Source: Prevotella melaninogenica | Lineage (GTDB): Bacteria > Bacteroidota > Bacteroidia > Bacteroidales > Bacteroidaceae | Direction of reading: 5' to 3' | Assembly (NCBI RefSeq): GCF_018127965.1 | Contig: NZ_CP072349.1 | Coordinates: 748,001-812,000, forward strand | DNA length: 64,000 bases | Shown here: positions 1 through 9,469 of the stretch, piece after piece | Layout: each line of letters begins with the position of its first letter | Numbering within the stretch: position 1 is the first letter of the stretch | Position numbers and translations under genes: made by a program | The notes under the pieces: model-generated | Told to the model about the DNA's origin: nothing | What the model saw: only the letters and a program-made list of their open reading frames with translations | Database searches by the model: none

Positions 1-662
1 TGTCCATTGTTATACTTGTGTCAGGTTCCATCACATCAATATGATATAACTCCATCTCATCAATAATGCATTTTCACCTAATGGGATGTCTTTTAATTTA
101 TGGCACATAGAAGGTTTTATAATAATTTTCTTTTGTTTGTTATTAAAGCATAAATCTAAAGTTAATTGGTATTCTGTTAAATATTTTCTTCTTTCCTTTA
201 TACTTTTTCGAAACAAATCACGTAGAACTCTTTTGTCGGCAGGGCGTGAGAATATAAATCCTTTTACCTTAATGTCTTGTTTCTGATAGTTGGGTAAAAG
301 ATTCAGTATCATATTAAGTTTTATATAGGTAGATATGATTTGATTACTTGCATGGTATATCTTTAGAATCAAAAGTAGATTTTAATTCATTAAGAAATAA
401 AAATTTATTCTTATCCCCTTGTACTAAAATGTTCCATCGCAATCTAATGAGAAAATAGAAGCATCCTTATGGTCACGAGCTTTTGATAAGAATCCCCTCA
501 AATCCTTAGCTATATTAGTATCGAAATACTGAAAGTTAGAATTTATCCATATAATATCTTTAACTTTAGAATCGTTTGAAGATTCATGAACTGTATATTA
601 TTTTTACGTATCCAGTATCATTATATAAGGGAAATAATTCCTTTAAATCATCACAAAACATA
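1..662 (-). pseudogene. Decayed gene of unknown function downstream of the ATPase remnant
   Basis: Reading leftward from an ATG near 662 (MFCDDLKELFPLYN), a continuous protein can be followed only by switching frame several times, near 590, 428, 350 and 78, and it runs off the left edge of the window. The longest intact piece covers about 31-372 and is basic and rich in Lys, Arg and Ile. I do not recognise the family. It follows the ATPase remnant on the same strand with a gap of about 30 bp, so the two probably formed a two-gene operon. Such ATPase plus partner pairs are common in phage-defence loci, but that is inference. Two of the frame changes fit the loss of one base from a homopolymer; the one near 350 does not, which favours true decay. 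Confidence 0.5.
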
Positions 663-694
663 GCTATTGTTCTTATATATATTTATATCTCGAG

Positions 695-1937
695 TTAATG
701 CAATATCATTTCAATGGCAGTATAGAATGACTCAAACGGAATCTCATAGTCAGCCATAATATCTTGCTCTACAATTTGAGAAGTCCCATCCTCATTCTGC
801 TTCAGCAAATACGCTCCCACATCTTTGGGATTCAGTAAATATGAGTCTTTAATCTTCCACTTAGATAACAACTTAACAAATTTACCTTCTTCCATCTTCC
901 CCCTCAATAAGAAAAGATTGATAAGATTATTAAGACGTTTAATAAGGAAATCGCTATGCGTTGTTACTTGCATGTGTCCTCCTTCATTAACAATACAAGA
1001 TATCAAATCGGCAACTTTTACTTGTCTATTAGGATGTAGATGAGCTTCGGGTTCTTCGAATAAGAAAGAGACCCCCTTAGTAGAATATTTGTTCAGGAAT
1101 AACGTCAAAGGCGCAAGCTCTTTGATAGAAGACGCCGCTGCCGTTAAAGGCATATCTGAACCATGTGTAGAGTATATAATTCTGCCTTCCTTACGCTTTA
1201 ATTTACCATTATTCACCTCTGAACAGCATTCTATAATATCGCTATTTGGCTCTTCTAATCGTGGATTTGCTTCATTGAGTATCTTTTTAAAATCAAAGAA
1301 TTCATTATACATACCAGAAAGGAACGCAGGACGCTCATTTATTTCCATCAATGCACCGCGTGATGGAGGCAACAAATGAGTTGAGGACATATCACGGAAG
1401 TTCTCGAATAACAGATGACGTAACTCTGCTTTAAGCAATGCTGTAAAAGGAGCTTCAGTCTTCTCAAACTCCCCTGAAAGCATCATGTAGTTGAATTTCC
1501 TTAAACGGAGTCTAAAATGAGATCTTCATGCCCCTCTAATCCTCCCATTTCTTCAGTATAAGTGAATTCAAATTCTTCATAGCCACATGGGAATGAGATT
1601 TCTATATTTCCTTGAAAGTCAATATTTCCAATAAGATATCCTATATAAGCTATTGCATCTTGGTTAATCCAATCAATACTTCTTTCTTTGAAATACTTAG
1701 AACCGTATCGCCAGATTTGACATTGGCAAACATTGCTTCAAAATCATATCGCTTATAAAAGAAACTCTTCAAACGGTCATTTGTGTCTGAAAGTAAATAA
1801 TAAATGTAATGAACCAAGAAAGCCGCATAACTCTTACCCAAGCCTGATTCTCCAGATAAAACAATCAGAGGTTTTATCGTTATAGAAGAATCTCTTATTG
1901 CACCAAGTTGGTTTATCTTAAATTCTAAATCTTTCAT
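695..1937 (-). pseudogene. AAA15/AAA21-type ABC ATPase, frameshifted twice
   Basis: The N-terminal piece (1937 to 1650) begins MKDLEFKINQLGAIRDSS and carries the Walker A motif GESGLGKS at about residue 30. The C-terminal piece (1486 to 695) carries a Walker B/D-loop segment FLFEEPEAHLHP and a switch-like TTHSD. Between them a third frame (about 1680 to 1510) reads SIDWINQDAIAYIGYLIGN and on to DLILDS, so the pieces belong to one ATPase of roughly 410 residues. Both breaks fit the loss of one base, an A near 1683 and a C near 1508. Proteins of this class are ABC-type ATPases often found in defence or overcoming-lysogenization loci. No catalytic nuclease domain is seen in the remnant. The substrate is unknown. 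Confidence 0.75.
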
Positions 1938-2102
1938 AATCTATTCATGTTTGTTGCCTCTTGTAAAGAGAATCCTTTTACTTTAATATACTGTATTTTG
2001 ATACTAAAGTAATCTAAGTGCAAAGATAGATAAAAGTATTTGAATAGCAAATAAATAATATTGAAAAGTAAGTATTAAACAGTAGTTTATATTTCTTTAT
2101 GC

Positions 2103-2195
2103 CGAATTATTTTCATGAAAGAAAATATTTTCTTTCATGAAAATAATTATTTCTTTTCACGACAATAAATATTTCTTTTCATGAAAATAATTCGC
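2103..2195. repeat. Nested palindromic intergenic repeat
   Basis: Positions 2106-2147 form a perfect 42-bp palindrome whose half-site contains TTTTCATGAAAG. A further inverted copy of the outer arm (CGAATTATTTTCATGAAA) returns at about 2175-2194, so the whole block can fold as a larger hairpin, and a partial copy with TTTTCACGAC lies between. No reading frame crosses it. It looks like a dispersed palindromic repeat. Whether other copies exist outside this window cannot be seen. Confidence 0.75.
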
Positions 2196-2367
2196 AGAAT
2201 AGGGCTTTGTTGAATATTAGACAAGCCCGTTTCTATGATGATCTATACTACTTGACAAATCTATTAACGGTTGATATTCATAGTTTTGGAGGTTTTCGCA
2301 CATCGTATGTAAATATATTGGATAATGCCATTATAGACAAGTAAGCAAGAATAAAAGCACGGAAAAC

Positions 2368-2398
2368 TTGCAAAAGTCATAAATGATGCTTAAATTTG
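2368..2398 (+). promoter_or_regulatory. Bacteroidetes sigma promoter of the M20 dipeptidase gene
   Basis: TTG at 2368-2370 and TAAATTTG at 2391-2398 are separated by 20 bp, the expected -33/-7 arrangement. The start codon at 2429 lies about 30 bp downstream. Confidence 0.75.
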
Positions 2399-2428
2399 CG
2401 TACATTAGAAATCTATAAATAAAGAATT

Positions 2429-3790
2429 ATGATTAAGAAATATGTAGAAGAGAATAAAGACAGAATGCTCGAGGAGTTGTTCAGTCTGATACGCATACCA
2501 AGCGTAAGTGCACAACCTGCTCATAAGGAGGACATGGTACGCTGTGCTGAACGTTGGAAGGAACTGTTGCTTGAGGCAGGTGTTGACAAAGCTGAGGTGA
2601 TGCCATCAAAGGGTAATCCTATGGTTTATGCTGAGAGAATGGTTGACCCTAATGCAAAGACTGTATTGGTTTATGGTCACTATGACGTGATGCCAGCTGA
2701 GCCATTTGAACTTTGGAAAACTGAGCCATTTGAGCCAGTTATCAAGGATGGTCATATCTGGGCTCGTGGTGCTGATGATGATAAGGGTCAGTCATTTATG
2801 CAGGCAAAGGCATTCGAGTATCTTAATAAGAATGACTTGCTAAAGCATAATATGAAGTTCATCTTCGAAGGTGAGGAAGAGATTGGTTCTGGTAGTCTTG
2901 GCCCATTCATCGAGGAACACAAGGAACTCTTGGCTTGCGATGTTATCCTCGTTTCTGATACAGGTCTTATTGGCCCTGATACCCCTTCTATCACAACTGG
3001 TTTGCGTGGCTTGTCTTACTGGCAGATAGAGGTGACTGGTCCTAACCGTGACCTTCACTCAGGAACCTTCGGTGGTGCTGTAGCTAACCCAATCAATGTT
3101 CTTTGTAAGTTGATAGCTGACGTGACTGGTCCTGATGGTAAGATTCGTATCCCTGGTTTCTATGATGATGTTGAGGAGGCTTCTGATGAGGAGCGTAAAC
3201 TTGTAGCATCTATTCCTTTCGATGAGGAGGAATATAAGAAGTCTCTTGGTGTTAAGGCACTCTTCGGAGAAGAAGGTTACAGTACAATCGAGCGCACTGG
3301 TTATCGTCCAACATTTGATGTATGCGGTATCTGGGGTGGTTACACAGGTGATGGTGCTAAGACTGTTATCCCATCAAAGGCATACGCAAAACTTTCTTCA
3401 CGTCTTGTTCCACATCAGGATCATACAAAGATTAGCCAGTTGGTAGTGGATTATTTCAACAGTGTTGCTCCTGATTATGTCACAGTGAACGTAGAGAAGC
3501 ATCACGGTGGTCATGGTTATGTTTGTCCTATTGACTTCCCAGCTTATAAAGCAGCTGAGCGTGGCTTCGAAGCAGTATTCGGTAAGCGTCCATTGCCAGT
3601 ACGTATCGGTGGTAGTATTCCAATCATTTCTACTTTCGAGAAGTTACTTGGTGTAAAGACTGTTCTCATGGGCTTCGGCTTGGAGTCAAATGCTATTCAC
3701 TCTCCAAACGAGAATATGCCAGTAGATCTCTGGTTGAAGGGTATTGAGACGATCATTAACTTCCACCTCGAGTACGATAAGGAGGCGTAA
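2429..3790 (+). CDS. M20 family dipeptidase
   Basis: This 453-residue protein is a zinc metallopeptidase of the M20 (ArgE/DapE/ACY1/CPG2) family, expected to cleave dipeptides in the cytoplasm. The metal site is visible: H84-Y-D86 in VYGHYDVMPAEP, the bridging Asp in WARGADDDKG (about 114-120), and the catalytic Glu pair in FEGEEEIGS (about 147-154). The lid domain follows, with a histidine in DLHSGTFGG, and the last metal ligand region is near NENMPVD. The length is usual for the subfamily and there is no signal peptide. The start is fixed by the promoter 30 bp upstream. The gene stands alone and is followed by a long terminator hairpin. The exact substrate is unknown. Confidence 0.92.
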   Translation: MIKKYVEENKDRMLEELFSLIRIPSVSAQPAHKEDMVRCAERWKELLLEAGVDKAEVMPSKGNPMVYAERMVDPNAKTVLVYGHYDVMPAEPFELWKTEPFEPVIKDGHIWARGADDDKGQSFMQAKAFEYLNKNDLLKHNMKFIFEGEEEIGSGSLGPFIEEHKELLACDVILVSDTGLIGPDTPSITTGLRGLSYWQIEVTGPNRDLHSGTFGGAVANPINVLCKLIADVTGPDGKIRIPGFYDDVEEASDEERKLVASIPFDEEEYKKSLGVKALFGEEGYSTIERTGYRPTFDVCGIWGGYTGDGAKTVIPSKAYAKLSSRLVPHQDHTKISQLVVDYFNSVAPDYVTVNVEKHHGGHGYVCPIDFPAYKAAERGFEAVFGKRPLPVRIGGSIPIISTFEKLLGVKTVLMGFGLESNAIHSPNENMPVDLWLKGIETIINFHLEYDKEA

Positions 3791-3835
3791 GTTCGGTAAT
3801 AAGATACACTGTAAGGTGTGTTAAGACATAGTAAT

Positions 3836-3917
3836 AAAGGAATATTGTTCTCTGTTCTAACTAATCTTTCTCTTGTAAGAAGAAAGGTTTACAACAGAGA
3901 ATAGTGTTCCTTTTGAT
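3836..3917 (+). terminator. Long hairpin terminator after the dipeptidase gene
   Basis: A 21-bp stem (3836-3856 with 3893-3913), complete when three G-U pairs are allowed, encloses a 36-nt loop that can itself fold, and is followed by TTTTGATTT. It is unusually long for a simple terminator. Confidence 0.7.
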
Positions 3918-4044
3918 TTCATTGATGTTTTATAATAGGTGTTGTCAGATTTACGGACACTACCCGTTAATCGAAAGCATTATATTATAAGGAGAGGGAG
4001 TGCTATATGGAAAGGTAACTCGGCTAATCAAGACAAAGATACCT

Positions 4045-4102
4045 ATATATAAAAGGTAACAGCCAAAATCTATGTAGATTGTGGCTGTTACCTTTTATAT
4101 AT
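4045..4102. terminator. Bidirectional terminator between convergent genes
   Basis: AAAAGGTAACAGCC pairs with GGCTGTTACCTTTT around an 18-nt loop. T-rich flanks on both strands fit termination of the dipeptidase transcript from the left and of the glycosyltransferase transcript from the right. Confidence 0.8.
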
Positions 4103-4136
4103 TTCGCTCGTTTATTCTTTCTTGTAAAAGCGAATG

Positions 4137-4882
4137 TTAGTTTTTTATCTTAGGATACTTTCTGAACCAACCGTCCATACGGAGTCGGATGACACCAAAG
4201 AAGGCTTCTGAGAAGATGCCACCGCTCATCTTGCTTGTTCCCTCACGACGATTTACGAAGATGACAGGTACTTCCTTAATCTTGAAACCAATCTTGAAAG
4301 CTGTATATTTCATCTCAATCTGGAAGGCATAACCCTTAAAACGAATCAAGTCTAATGGGATTGTTTCAAGAACACGACGACGATAGCATACGAAGCCCGC
4401 AGTCGTATCATGCACGTGGAAACCTGTTACAGCACGAACATACTTGCTGGCAAAGTAACTCATCAATACACGTCCGATAGGCCAATTTACAACGTTTACT
4501 CCACTGACATAACGTGAACCAACTGCAACATCGTAACCTTCGTCATGGGTTGCAGCATAAAGGCGAGGAAGGTCGTTAGGGTCGTGGCTAAAGTCTGCAT
4601 CCATTTCAATAATGTATTCGTAGCCATGTTCTAAAGCCCACTTGAAGCCAGTGATATAGGCTGTACCCAAACCTAATTTACCTGAACGCTCAATGATAAA
4701 GAGGCGGTCAGAGAACTCCGTCTTAATCAGATTATGTACGATTTGTGCCGTCCCATCAGGACTACCATCGTCAATTACCAGAATGTGAAAAAGTTTCTCC
4801 AATCGGAATACCGCTCGGATTATCTTCTCTATATTTCCTTTTCGTTGTATGTCGGTATAATTACAATGCTATCGCTTGTCAT
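4137..4882 (-). pseudogene. Polyprenol-phosphate mannosyl/glycosyltransferase (GT2), frameshifted near the N-terminus
   Basis: The protein belongs to the DPM1-like GT2 family, which transfers a sugar from a nucleotide donor to polyprenol phosphate at the membrane. The intact frame (4802 to 4137) carries VIDDGSPDGTA and the metal site EMDADFSHDP, then GSRYVSG and a conserved C-terminal half without membrane spans. The true start is ATG at 4882: MTSDSIVIIPTYNEKE, then a stop. The expected continuation NIEKIIRAVFRLEKLFHIL lies in the next frame, so one A is missing from the run at 4834-4836. A consensus promoter lies just upstream of 4882. The gene is either a recent null allele or carries a sequence error. 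A TTG start at 4802 would lose the nucleotide-binding PTYNE strand. Confidence 0.85.
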
Positions 4883-4902
4883 AGATTTTTGTTTTTATAG
4901 GA

Positions 4903-4933
4903 CAAATGTAGTATAAAAATATGATACTAACAA
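4903..4933 (-). promoter_or_regulatory. Promoter of the GT2 gene
   Basis: On the minus strand, TTG (4933-4931) and TACATTTG (4910-4903) are spaced by exactly 20 bp, about 21 bp before ATG 4882. This supports the upstream start of the frameshifted glycosyltransferase. Confidence 0.75.
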
Positions 4934-4947
4934 GTTTTTGTCTATTT

Positions 4948-5760
4948 TTATTGGTCTGGGTTCTCTACGAAACCTTGGTATTCGGGGGAAAGACCAGCCA
5001 TAACAGAATCGTATGCTTCGTTTAGTGTTTGCTTCTCGAATTCAGCACCTTTTCCTTTTGGAAAGATTGGTTTGTGGATGGTGAGACTCAGTCTATGCCA
5101 TACAGGAAAATGCCAGTCCTTAGTACGAGGCATAACGTCGAAGGAACCATTGATGGTAAGTGGACATACTGGTAGCTGAAGCTCATCAGCTAACATGAAA
5201 GCTCCACGACGGAACTTACCCATGTGACCAGTAAAACTACGTGCACCTTCTGGGAATACGACGACAGACATTCCTTCACGAAGGGTTTCACGTGCAGTGT
5301 CGTATGTTTTTTTGATTTTACTTGCACCACTCTTATCCACATAAATATGATGTGCTTTCTCGCATGCTAATCCTACCAAAGGTATCTTACGGATAGCTTT
5401 TTTCATCATCCATTTGAAGTTACGACCGAGAAAACCGTAAATCAGAAAGATATCGAAAGCACCTTGATGATTGCTTACAAAGACATAGCTTTGCTTAGGA
5501 TCAAGATTCTCACGTCCTTCAATCTTTACAGGAAGAAAGAGTATTCGAATGGTAAACCACGACCACCATTTCCCTGGGTAGTATCCCCAGAAATGTCCAT
5601 TACCTATTTGACAGCCAATAGTTGTTGTTAATGCTGTTAGTATAGAAGCAAAGAGGAAGAGTGGGAAGGCAATGAATAGCATGTAAAATCTATAAAAAAA
5701 TGTAATAACCAGCATGGTTATTGAGGATTGCCTTTGTTGTTGTGTTGCAGTATTACTCAT
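4948..5760 (-). CDS. 1-acyl-sn-glycerol-3-phosphate acyltransferase family protein
   Basis: A PlsC-family membrane acyltransferase that would acylate lysophosphatidate in phospholipid synthesis. The acceptor-site motif NHQGAFD (NHx4D) lies near residue 90, and FPEGARS, which binds the glycerol phosphate, near 165. An N-terminal hydrophobic segment (MLVITFFYRFYMLFIAFPLF) anchors it. I chose the ATG at 5760 (MSNTATQQQ), which lies downstream of the preceding gene. An ATG at 5793 is also in frame and would overlap that gene by 14 bp. It forms part of the leftward run from dihydroorotase. Specificity between acyl acceptors cannot be read from sequence. Confidence 0.88.
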   Translation of the reverse strand: MSNTATQQQRQSSITMLVITFFYRFYMLFIAFPLFLFASILTALTTTIGCQIGNGHFWGYYPGKWWSWFTIRILFLPVKIEGRENLDPKQSYVFVSNHQGAFDIFLIYGFLGRNFKWMMKKAIRKIPLVGLACEKAHHIYVDKSGASKIKKTYDTARETLREGMSVVVFPEGARSFTGHMGKFRRGAFMLADELQLPVCPLTINGSFDVMPRTKDWHFPVWHRLSLTIHKPIFPKGKGAEFEKQTLNEAYDSVMAGLSPEYQGFVENPDQ

Positions 5761-5779
5761 AGATGTATCCTTTTTAATT

Positions 5780-6951
5780 TTATTTCTTAACATGTAATGT
5801 TATCACCGCTATTTCGTTAGGCATATTGAGGCGGAAGGGTACCAGTCCACCCAATCCAGCTGTAATATATAGATAGCGTCCTTTCTGTTCATAAAGTCCA
5901 TAATCCTCCTGTTGGCGGATACTTGTTGGTCGCCATCCAAAGATTTGCATCTGTCCGCCGTGTGTATGTCCGCTTAATGTAAGCTGTGCTGTGGTTTTAG
6001 GAAGAATAGAACGTTTCCACGCTGATGGATCATGCTGTAACATAATCACAAATGAATTTGGTTCTACTCCTTGCATCGTTTTCCTATAGTTGGAATAGTT
6101 TGGGAATGGTGGTCTTCCGTCGTTTTCTGTACCACAAACATAGATAGACTCTTTTGCTGGTGATGTTATTTCTGTGTTTTGATTGCGTAGAAGAGTCCAT
6201 TTTAATATTTTTTCTTCTGCTTTTATCAAGCGTACTTCCTCTGCAGCCTTCTCTTTAGCATCACCTTTGATGTATTCCGTATAGTCATGGTTTCCTAAGA
6301 CAGAGATAGTCCCTTTCATAGGCTGACGGATTACTGAAGCCATTTTCTCAACCTCTTCAGGGTGTATATTCTGTAAATCACCAGTAAAGCAAATGAGGTT
6401 AGCTTTCTGCTTTTCAATGCTATCCATCTCTGCTTTCAGAATCTTACTGCGCCAGCCATTGAAGGTGCCGAGGTGTAAGTCAGATACATGCACAATCCGA
6501 TAGCCATCAAAAGACTTTGGTAAATCTTTAAAATAGAGGTCTACATGCTTACTTGTATGTTAGAAACCCCATATGTGAGCCCATATATAAATGTTCCAAC
6601 GGCAAAACAACCAAGGAGTATACCTATATAATGTCCCCAGTTTCGATTTGTGCGGATGATATATTTCCGAATGATTGAACCCAAGAAGGAGGTGAGTGCA
6701 AAGATAGCCTTAGGTCCAACAAGCAACCCGAGAAGGAATATATATGTATTCAGCCAGGTGAGGTTGTTAGGCGCAAAGTCGCGTATGGAAGCCATCGCAC
6801 AGGTATAGATAACCATACCTATAGAAGGTAACCACCATAACAGGCGTTGCCACCAAGCTATGGGGTAACGTTTGCGGAAATAGTGCATGTCTATATAGAG
6901 GTCAGACAACACTATTATTAATATAAGATATATAACGATTCTGGCTATCAT
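5780..6951 (-). pseudogene. Membrane-anchored metallophosphoesterase split by a frameshift
   Basis: Two adjacent pieces make one protein of about 390 residues. The first (6951 to 6541) has four membrane spans (for example MIARIVIYLILIIVLSDLY). The second contains the calcineurin-like phosphoesterase domain with VSDLHLG, FTGDLQN, GNHDYT and GHTHGGQ, all the metal-binding blocks. The join reads GVSNIQV in the first frame and KHVDLYFKDLPKSFDGYRIVHVSDLHLG in the second, so one A is missing at 6549-6550. The domain order (membrane part, then phosphoesterase) is the usual one in Bacteroidetes and related families; some relatives hydrolyse UDP-sugar lipids. The start overlaps the preceding stop codon (ATGA), showing translational coupling. 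Confidence 0.85.
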
Positions 6952-7787
6952 TTCTTCAATAGGGTAGAAGCAAGATACTTCCTTAGCTCTTCAACAGGCT
7001 TATTACGACGACGTGCATAGTCTTCTAATTGGTCGTCATCAATCTTTCCTAAGTCGAAATATCGGCTTTGAGGATGTGCAAACATAAAGCCCGAAACGCT
7101 GGCATGAGGTACCATCATTCCACTTTCTGTAAGGTTGATACCAATGCCCTTCATATCCAATAATTCGTACAAAAGAAAATTCATACTTGTATCAGGAATG
7201 GATGGATAGCCCACAGCAGGGCGTATGCCTTGATATCTCTCTGCAAGAAGATCTTTTATAGTCAGTTGCTCATCAGCTGCATACCCCCAATATTTCTTAC
7301 GTACATCCTCGTGAAATTTCTCTGCTGTAGCCTCAGCTAATCGGTCAGCTAAGGTCTGAGAAAGCATACGTTGGTAGGGATCTTCCTCATTGTTGCTTGT
7401 AAATGCAGCATCAACAGAAGTAGCAAAGAGTCCAATTGCATCCTTGATACCAGAAGAGGCTGGGCGTATGAAATCTGCCAAACAGAGGTTTGGTTTGCCT
7501 GGAATAACTTTCTGCTGGCGCAACATTGGAACACGTGTACCATTGATAATGATATCATCACCTTCACTATTGGCTTCACATAGCGCAAAGACAGCACGTG
7601 TGTGATATCTCCCTTCCATGTCAGCCAATAATTTCTCAGCTTCTGAACGCAGTTCCAGTTGTGCATCTTTTGCCTTACCATTCATTGACCAAGCATAAAA
7701 GAAGTATGCCCAGTTGATGTAAGGAACTATTTCGCTGATATTGTATGTTATTATCTTACTTTTGTTATCTACTTTATTTTCGATCAT
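6948..7787 (-). CDS. Stand-alone methionine synthase (MetH) activation-domain protein
   Basis: This 279-residue protein matches the S-adenosylmethionine-binding reactivation domain that normally forms the C-terminus of cobalamin-dependent methionine synthase. The diagnostic stretch RPAVGYPSIPDTSM near 190 and MVPHASVSGFMFAHPQSRYFDLGKI near 223-247 are clear. In Bacteroidetes this domain is often encoded separately and works in trans with a short MetH, restoring oxidised cobalamin by reductive methylation. No MetH core gene is in the window. It sits 7 bp after dihydroorotase and overlaps the next gene by 4 bp, so it is cotranscribed with both. Confidence 0.88.
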   Translation of the reverse strand: MIENKVDNKSKIITYNISEIVPYINWAYFFYAWSMNGKAKDAQLELRSEAEKLLADMEGRYHTRAVFALCEANSEGDDIIINGTRVPMLRQQKVIPGKPNLCLADFIRPASSGIKDAIGLFATSVDAAFTSNNEEDPYQRMLSQTLADRLAEATAEKFHEDVRKKYWGYAADEQLTIKDLLAERYQGIRPAVGYPSIPDTSMNFLLYELLDMKGIGINLTESGMMVPHASVSGFMFAHPQSRYFDLGKIDDDQLEDYARRRNKPVEELRKYLASTLLKK

Positions 7788-7793
7788 TATGAC

Positions 7794-9143
7794 TTAGTTA
7801 TCATTTCGAAAAGTAATTCTTTCACCATGTATGGTGTTATCAAACTTTTCCTTATTTAACAGGTGGTTTCCATTACAGAAGGTATGTAAGACACGCCATT
7901 GATAGGTGTGTCCCATCATTGGACTCCACTTGCATTTACTCTGAATACAATCTTCGTTCACTGTCCATGGTTGGTCTGGTGCAACGATAGTAATATCGGC
8001 TTTATAACCTTTACGTAGGAAACCTCGTTGGTCAATACGGAAAAGACGAGCTGGTGCGTGTGACATTAGGTTAACCATCTGTTCTATTGTAAGAACACCT
8101 TTGTCTACCAATTCAAGCATGGTGACGAGTGAGAACTGAACCATCGGCATACCTGATGCAGCCTTAGAGCAGCCACCTTGCTTCTGTGCCCATAGGTGTG
8201 GAGCATGATCAGTACCAATGACTGTAATGCGTCCATCTGTGAGTGCCTGACGAATAGCATCTCTATCAGCTACCGTCTTGACTGAAGGATTACATTTAAT
8301 AAGTGTTTTCTTTGTAAGATAATCCTCGTTAGAGAAAGTTATATGTGCAATGACAGCTTCTAAAGTAATCCTTCCCTCGTCTTCAGGTTGATTAGTCAAT
8401 GATAATTCTTTTGCTGTAGAGATATGAGCAATGTGCAGTTGTGTTTTGTACTTTCGTGCTAATTCCACAGCTAAAAGCGAGGAAGCCCAGCATGCCTCAG
8501 CACTGCGTATTTCCCAATGATGTGTAATATCTGGGTCGTCGCCAAATTGTTCTTTGGCAACTTTCATATTCTCGTTGATAATACCAGAATCCTCACAGTG
8601 TGTCATCACTGGCAGATTCAACTCTGCAGCAGTACGGAAAGTCATTTCTAATGCTTCTCGTCGATCAACAAGCATATTCCCTGTTGAGGCTCCCATAAAG
8701 AGTTTTATTCCAGGAATAGTGTGGATATCTAATTGAGGAAATAGTGTCTGATTTGTATTCGTTGCACCAATAAAGAAGCTATAGTTGACATGACTTGAGC
8801 GTTTTGCTCGTTCCCACTTGTCTTGTAAAGCCTCTAATGTTGTTGTCTGTGGATTGGTGTTTGGCATCTCAAAATAAGAGGTGACACCACCATATGCAGC
8901 AGCACGACTTTCACTTTCAATGTCAGCCTTTTCCGTTAGTCCCGGCTCACGAAAGTGAACATGATCATCAATAACACCAGGTAGTACAAAGCACCCCGTG
9001 GCGTTGACGATTTCGTCAAATTCTCCACGGGGTGTTTCGTTATTTTCTATAATCTCTATGATACAATCGTCCTCTATGATGAGCGAACCAATAAAGCTTC
9101 GCCCTTCATTGACGATAGTTCCACCTTGAATGAGTCTCCTCAT
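7794..9143 (-). CDS. pyrC: Dihydroorotase
   Basis: Dihydroorotase of pyrimidine synthesis closes carbamoyl-aspartate to dihydroorotate. This is the class I, 449-residue form. The binuclear zinc site is seen as DHVHFRE (about 60-66), MTHCEDS (His, about 180), HIAHIS (His, about 240) and GTDHAPH (Asp, about 315). The substrate-binding PNTNPQTT loop is also present. It is the first gene of a leftward run with the MetH activation protein and the metallophosphoesterase. Its upstream region holds an 82-bp intergenic repeat and no consensus -7 box that I can point to. Confidence 0.93.
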   Translation of the reverse strand: MRRLIQGGTIVNEGRSFIGSLIIEDDCIIEIIENNETPRGEFDEIVNATGCFVLPGVIDDHVHFREPGLTEKADIESESRAAAYGGVTSYFEMPNTNPQTTTLEALQDKWERAKRSSHVNYSFFIGATNTNQTLFPQLDIHTIPGIKLFMGASTGNMLVDRREALEMTFRTAAELNLPVMTHCEDSGIINENMKVAKEQFGDDPDITHHWEIRSAEACWASSLLAVELARKYKTQLHIAHISTAKELSLTNQPEDEGRITLEAVIAHITFSNEDYLTKKTLIKCNPSVKTVADRDAIRQALTDGRITVIGTDHAPHLWAQKQGGCSKAASGMPMVQFSLVTMLELVDKGVLTIEQMVNLMSHAPARLFRIDQRGFLRKGYKADITIVAPDQPWTVNEDCIQSKCKWSPMMGHTYQWRVLHTFCNGNHLLNKEKFDNTIHGERITFRNDN

Positions 9144-9255
9144 ATGTTATATCCTTTATTGTTAGAGGTTGTTTGTTGATTCTTCCGAGATAGGAAGTGA
9201 GAGAATTCTACTAAAGTAAGAAGGAATATATTACTGTTAGTAGTTTTATTTTCTT

Positions 9256-9337
9256 TTGCTGTCATTTTAACATATCGCTTCAACGTTTATAAACCAATCG
9301 GTTAAATAATAAGACTGAGTGACGGAAGTGACAGCAA
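9256..9337. repeat. 82-bp intergenic element with terminal inverted repeats, copy 1
   Basis: It starts TTGCTGTCATTTTAACAT and ends GGAAGTGACAGCAA, so the ends form a 12-bp inverted repeat with one mismatch. A second copy of 83 bp lies at 34329-34411, with the same first 18 bp and a conserved right third. Neither copy is coding. Both sit upstream of leftward genes. Confidence 0.8.
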
Positions 9338-9469
9338 CCTTCGTGTAGAATAAATAGTTTGTTGTCTATGAACTCTTTATCCGAACTTCAAAACACTCCT
9401 ATAGAATCTTATCATGCAATTGTTCTGTCAGCGTAGCGCTTAGAATACACGATAGTAGGGACCCATACC

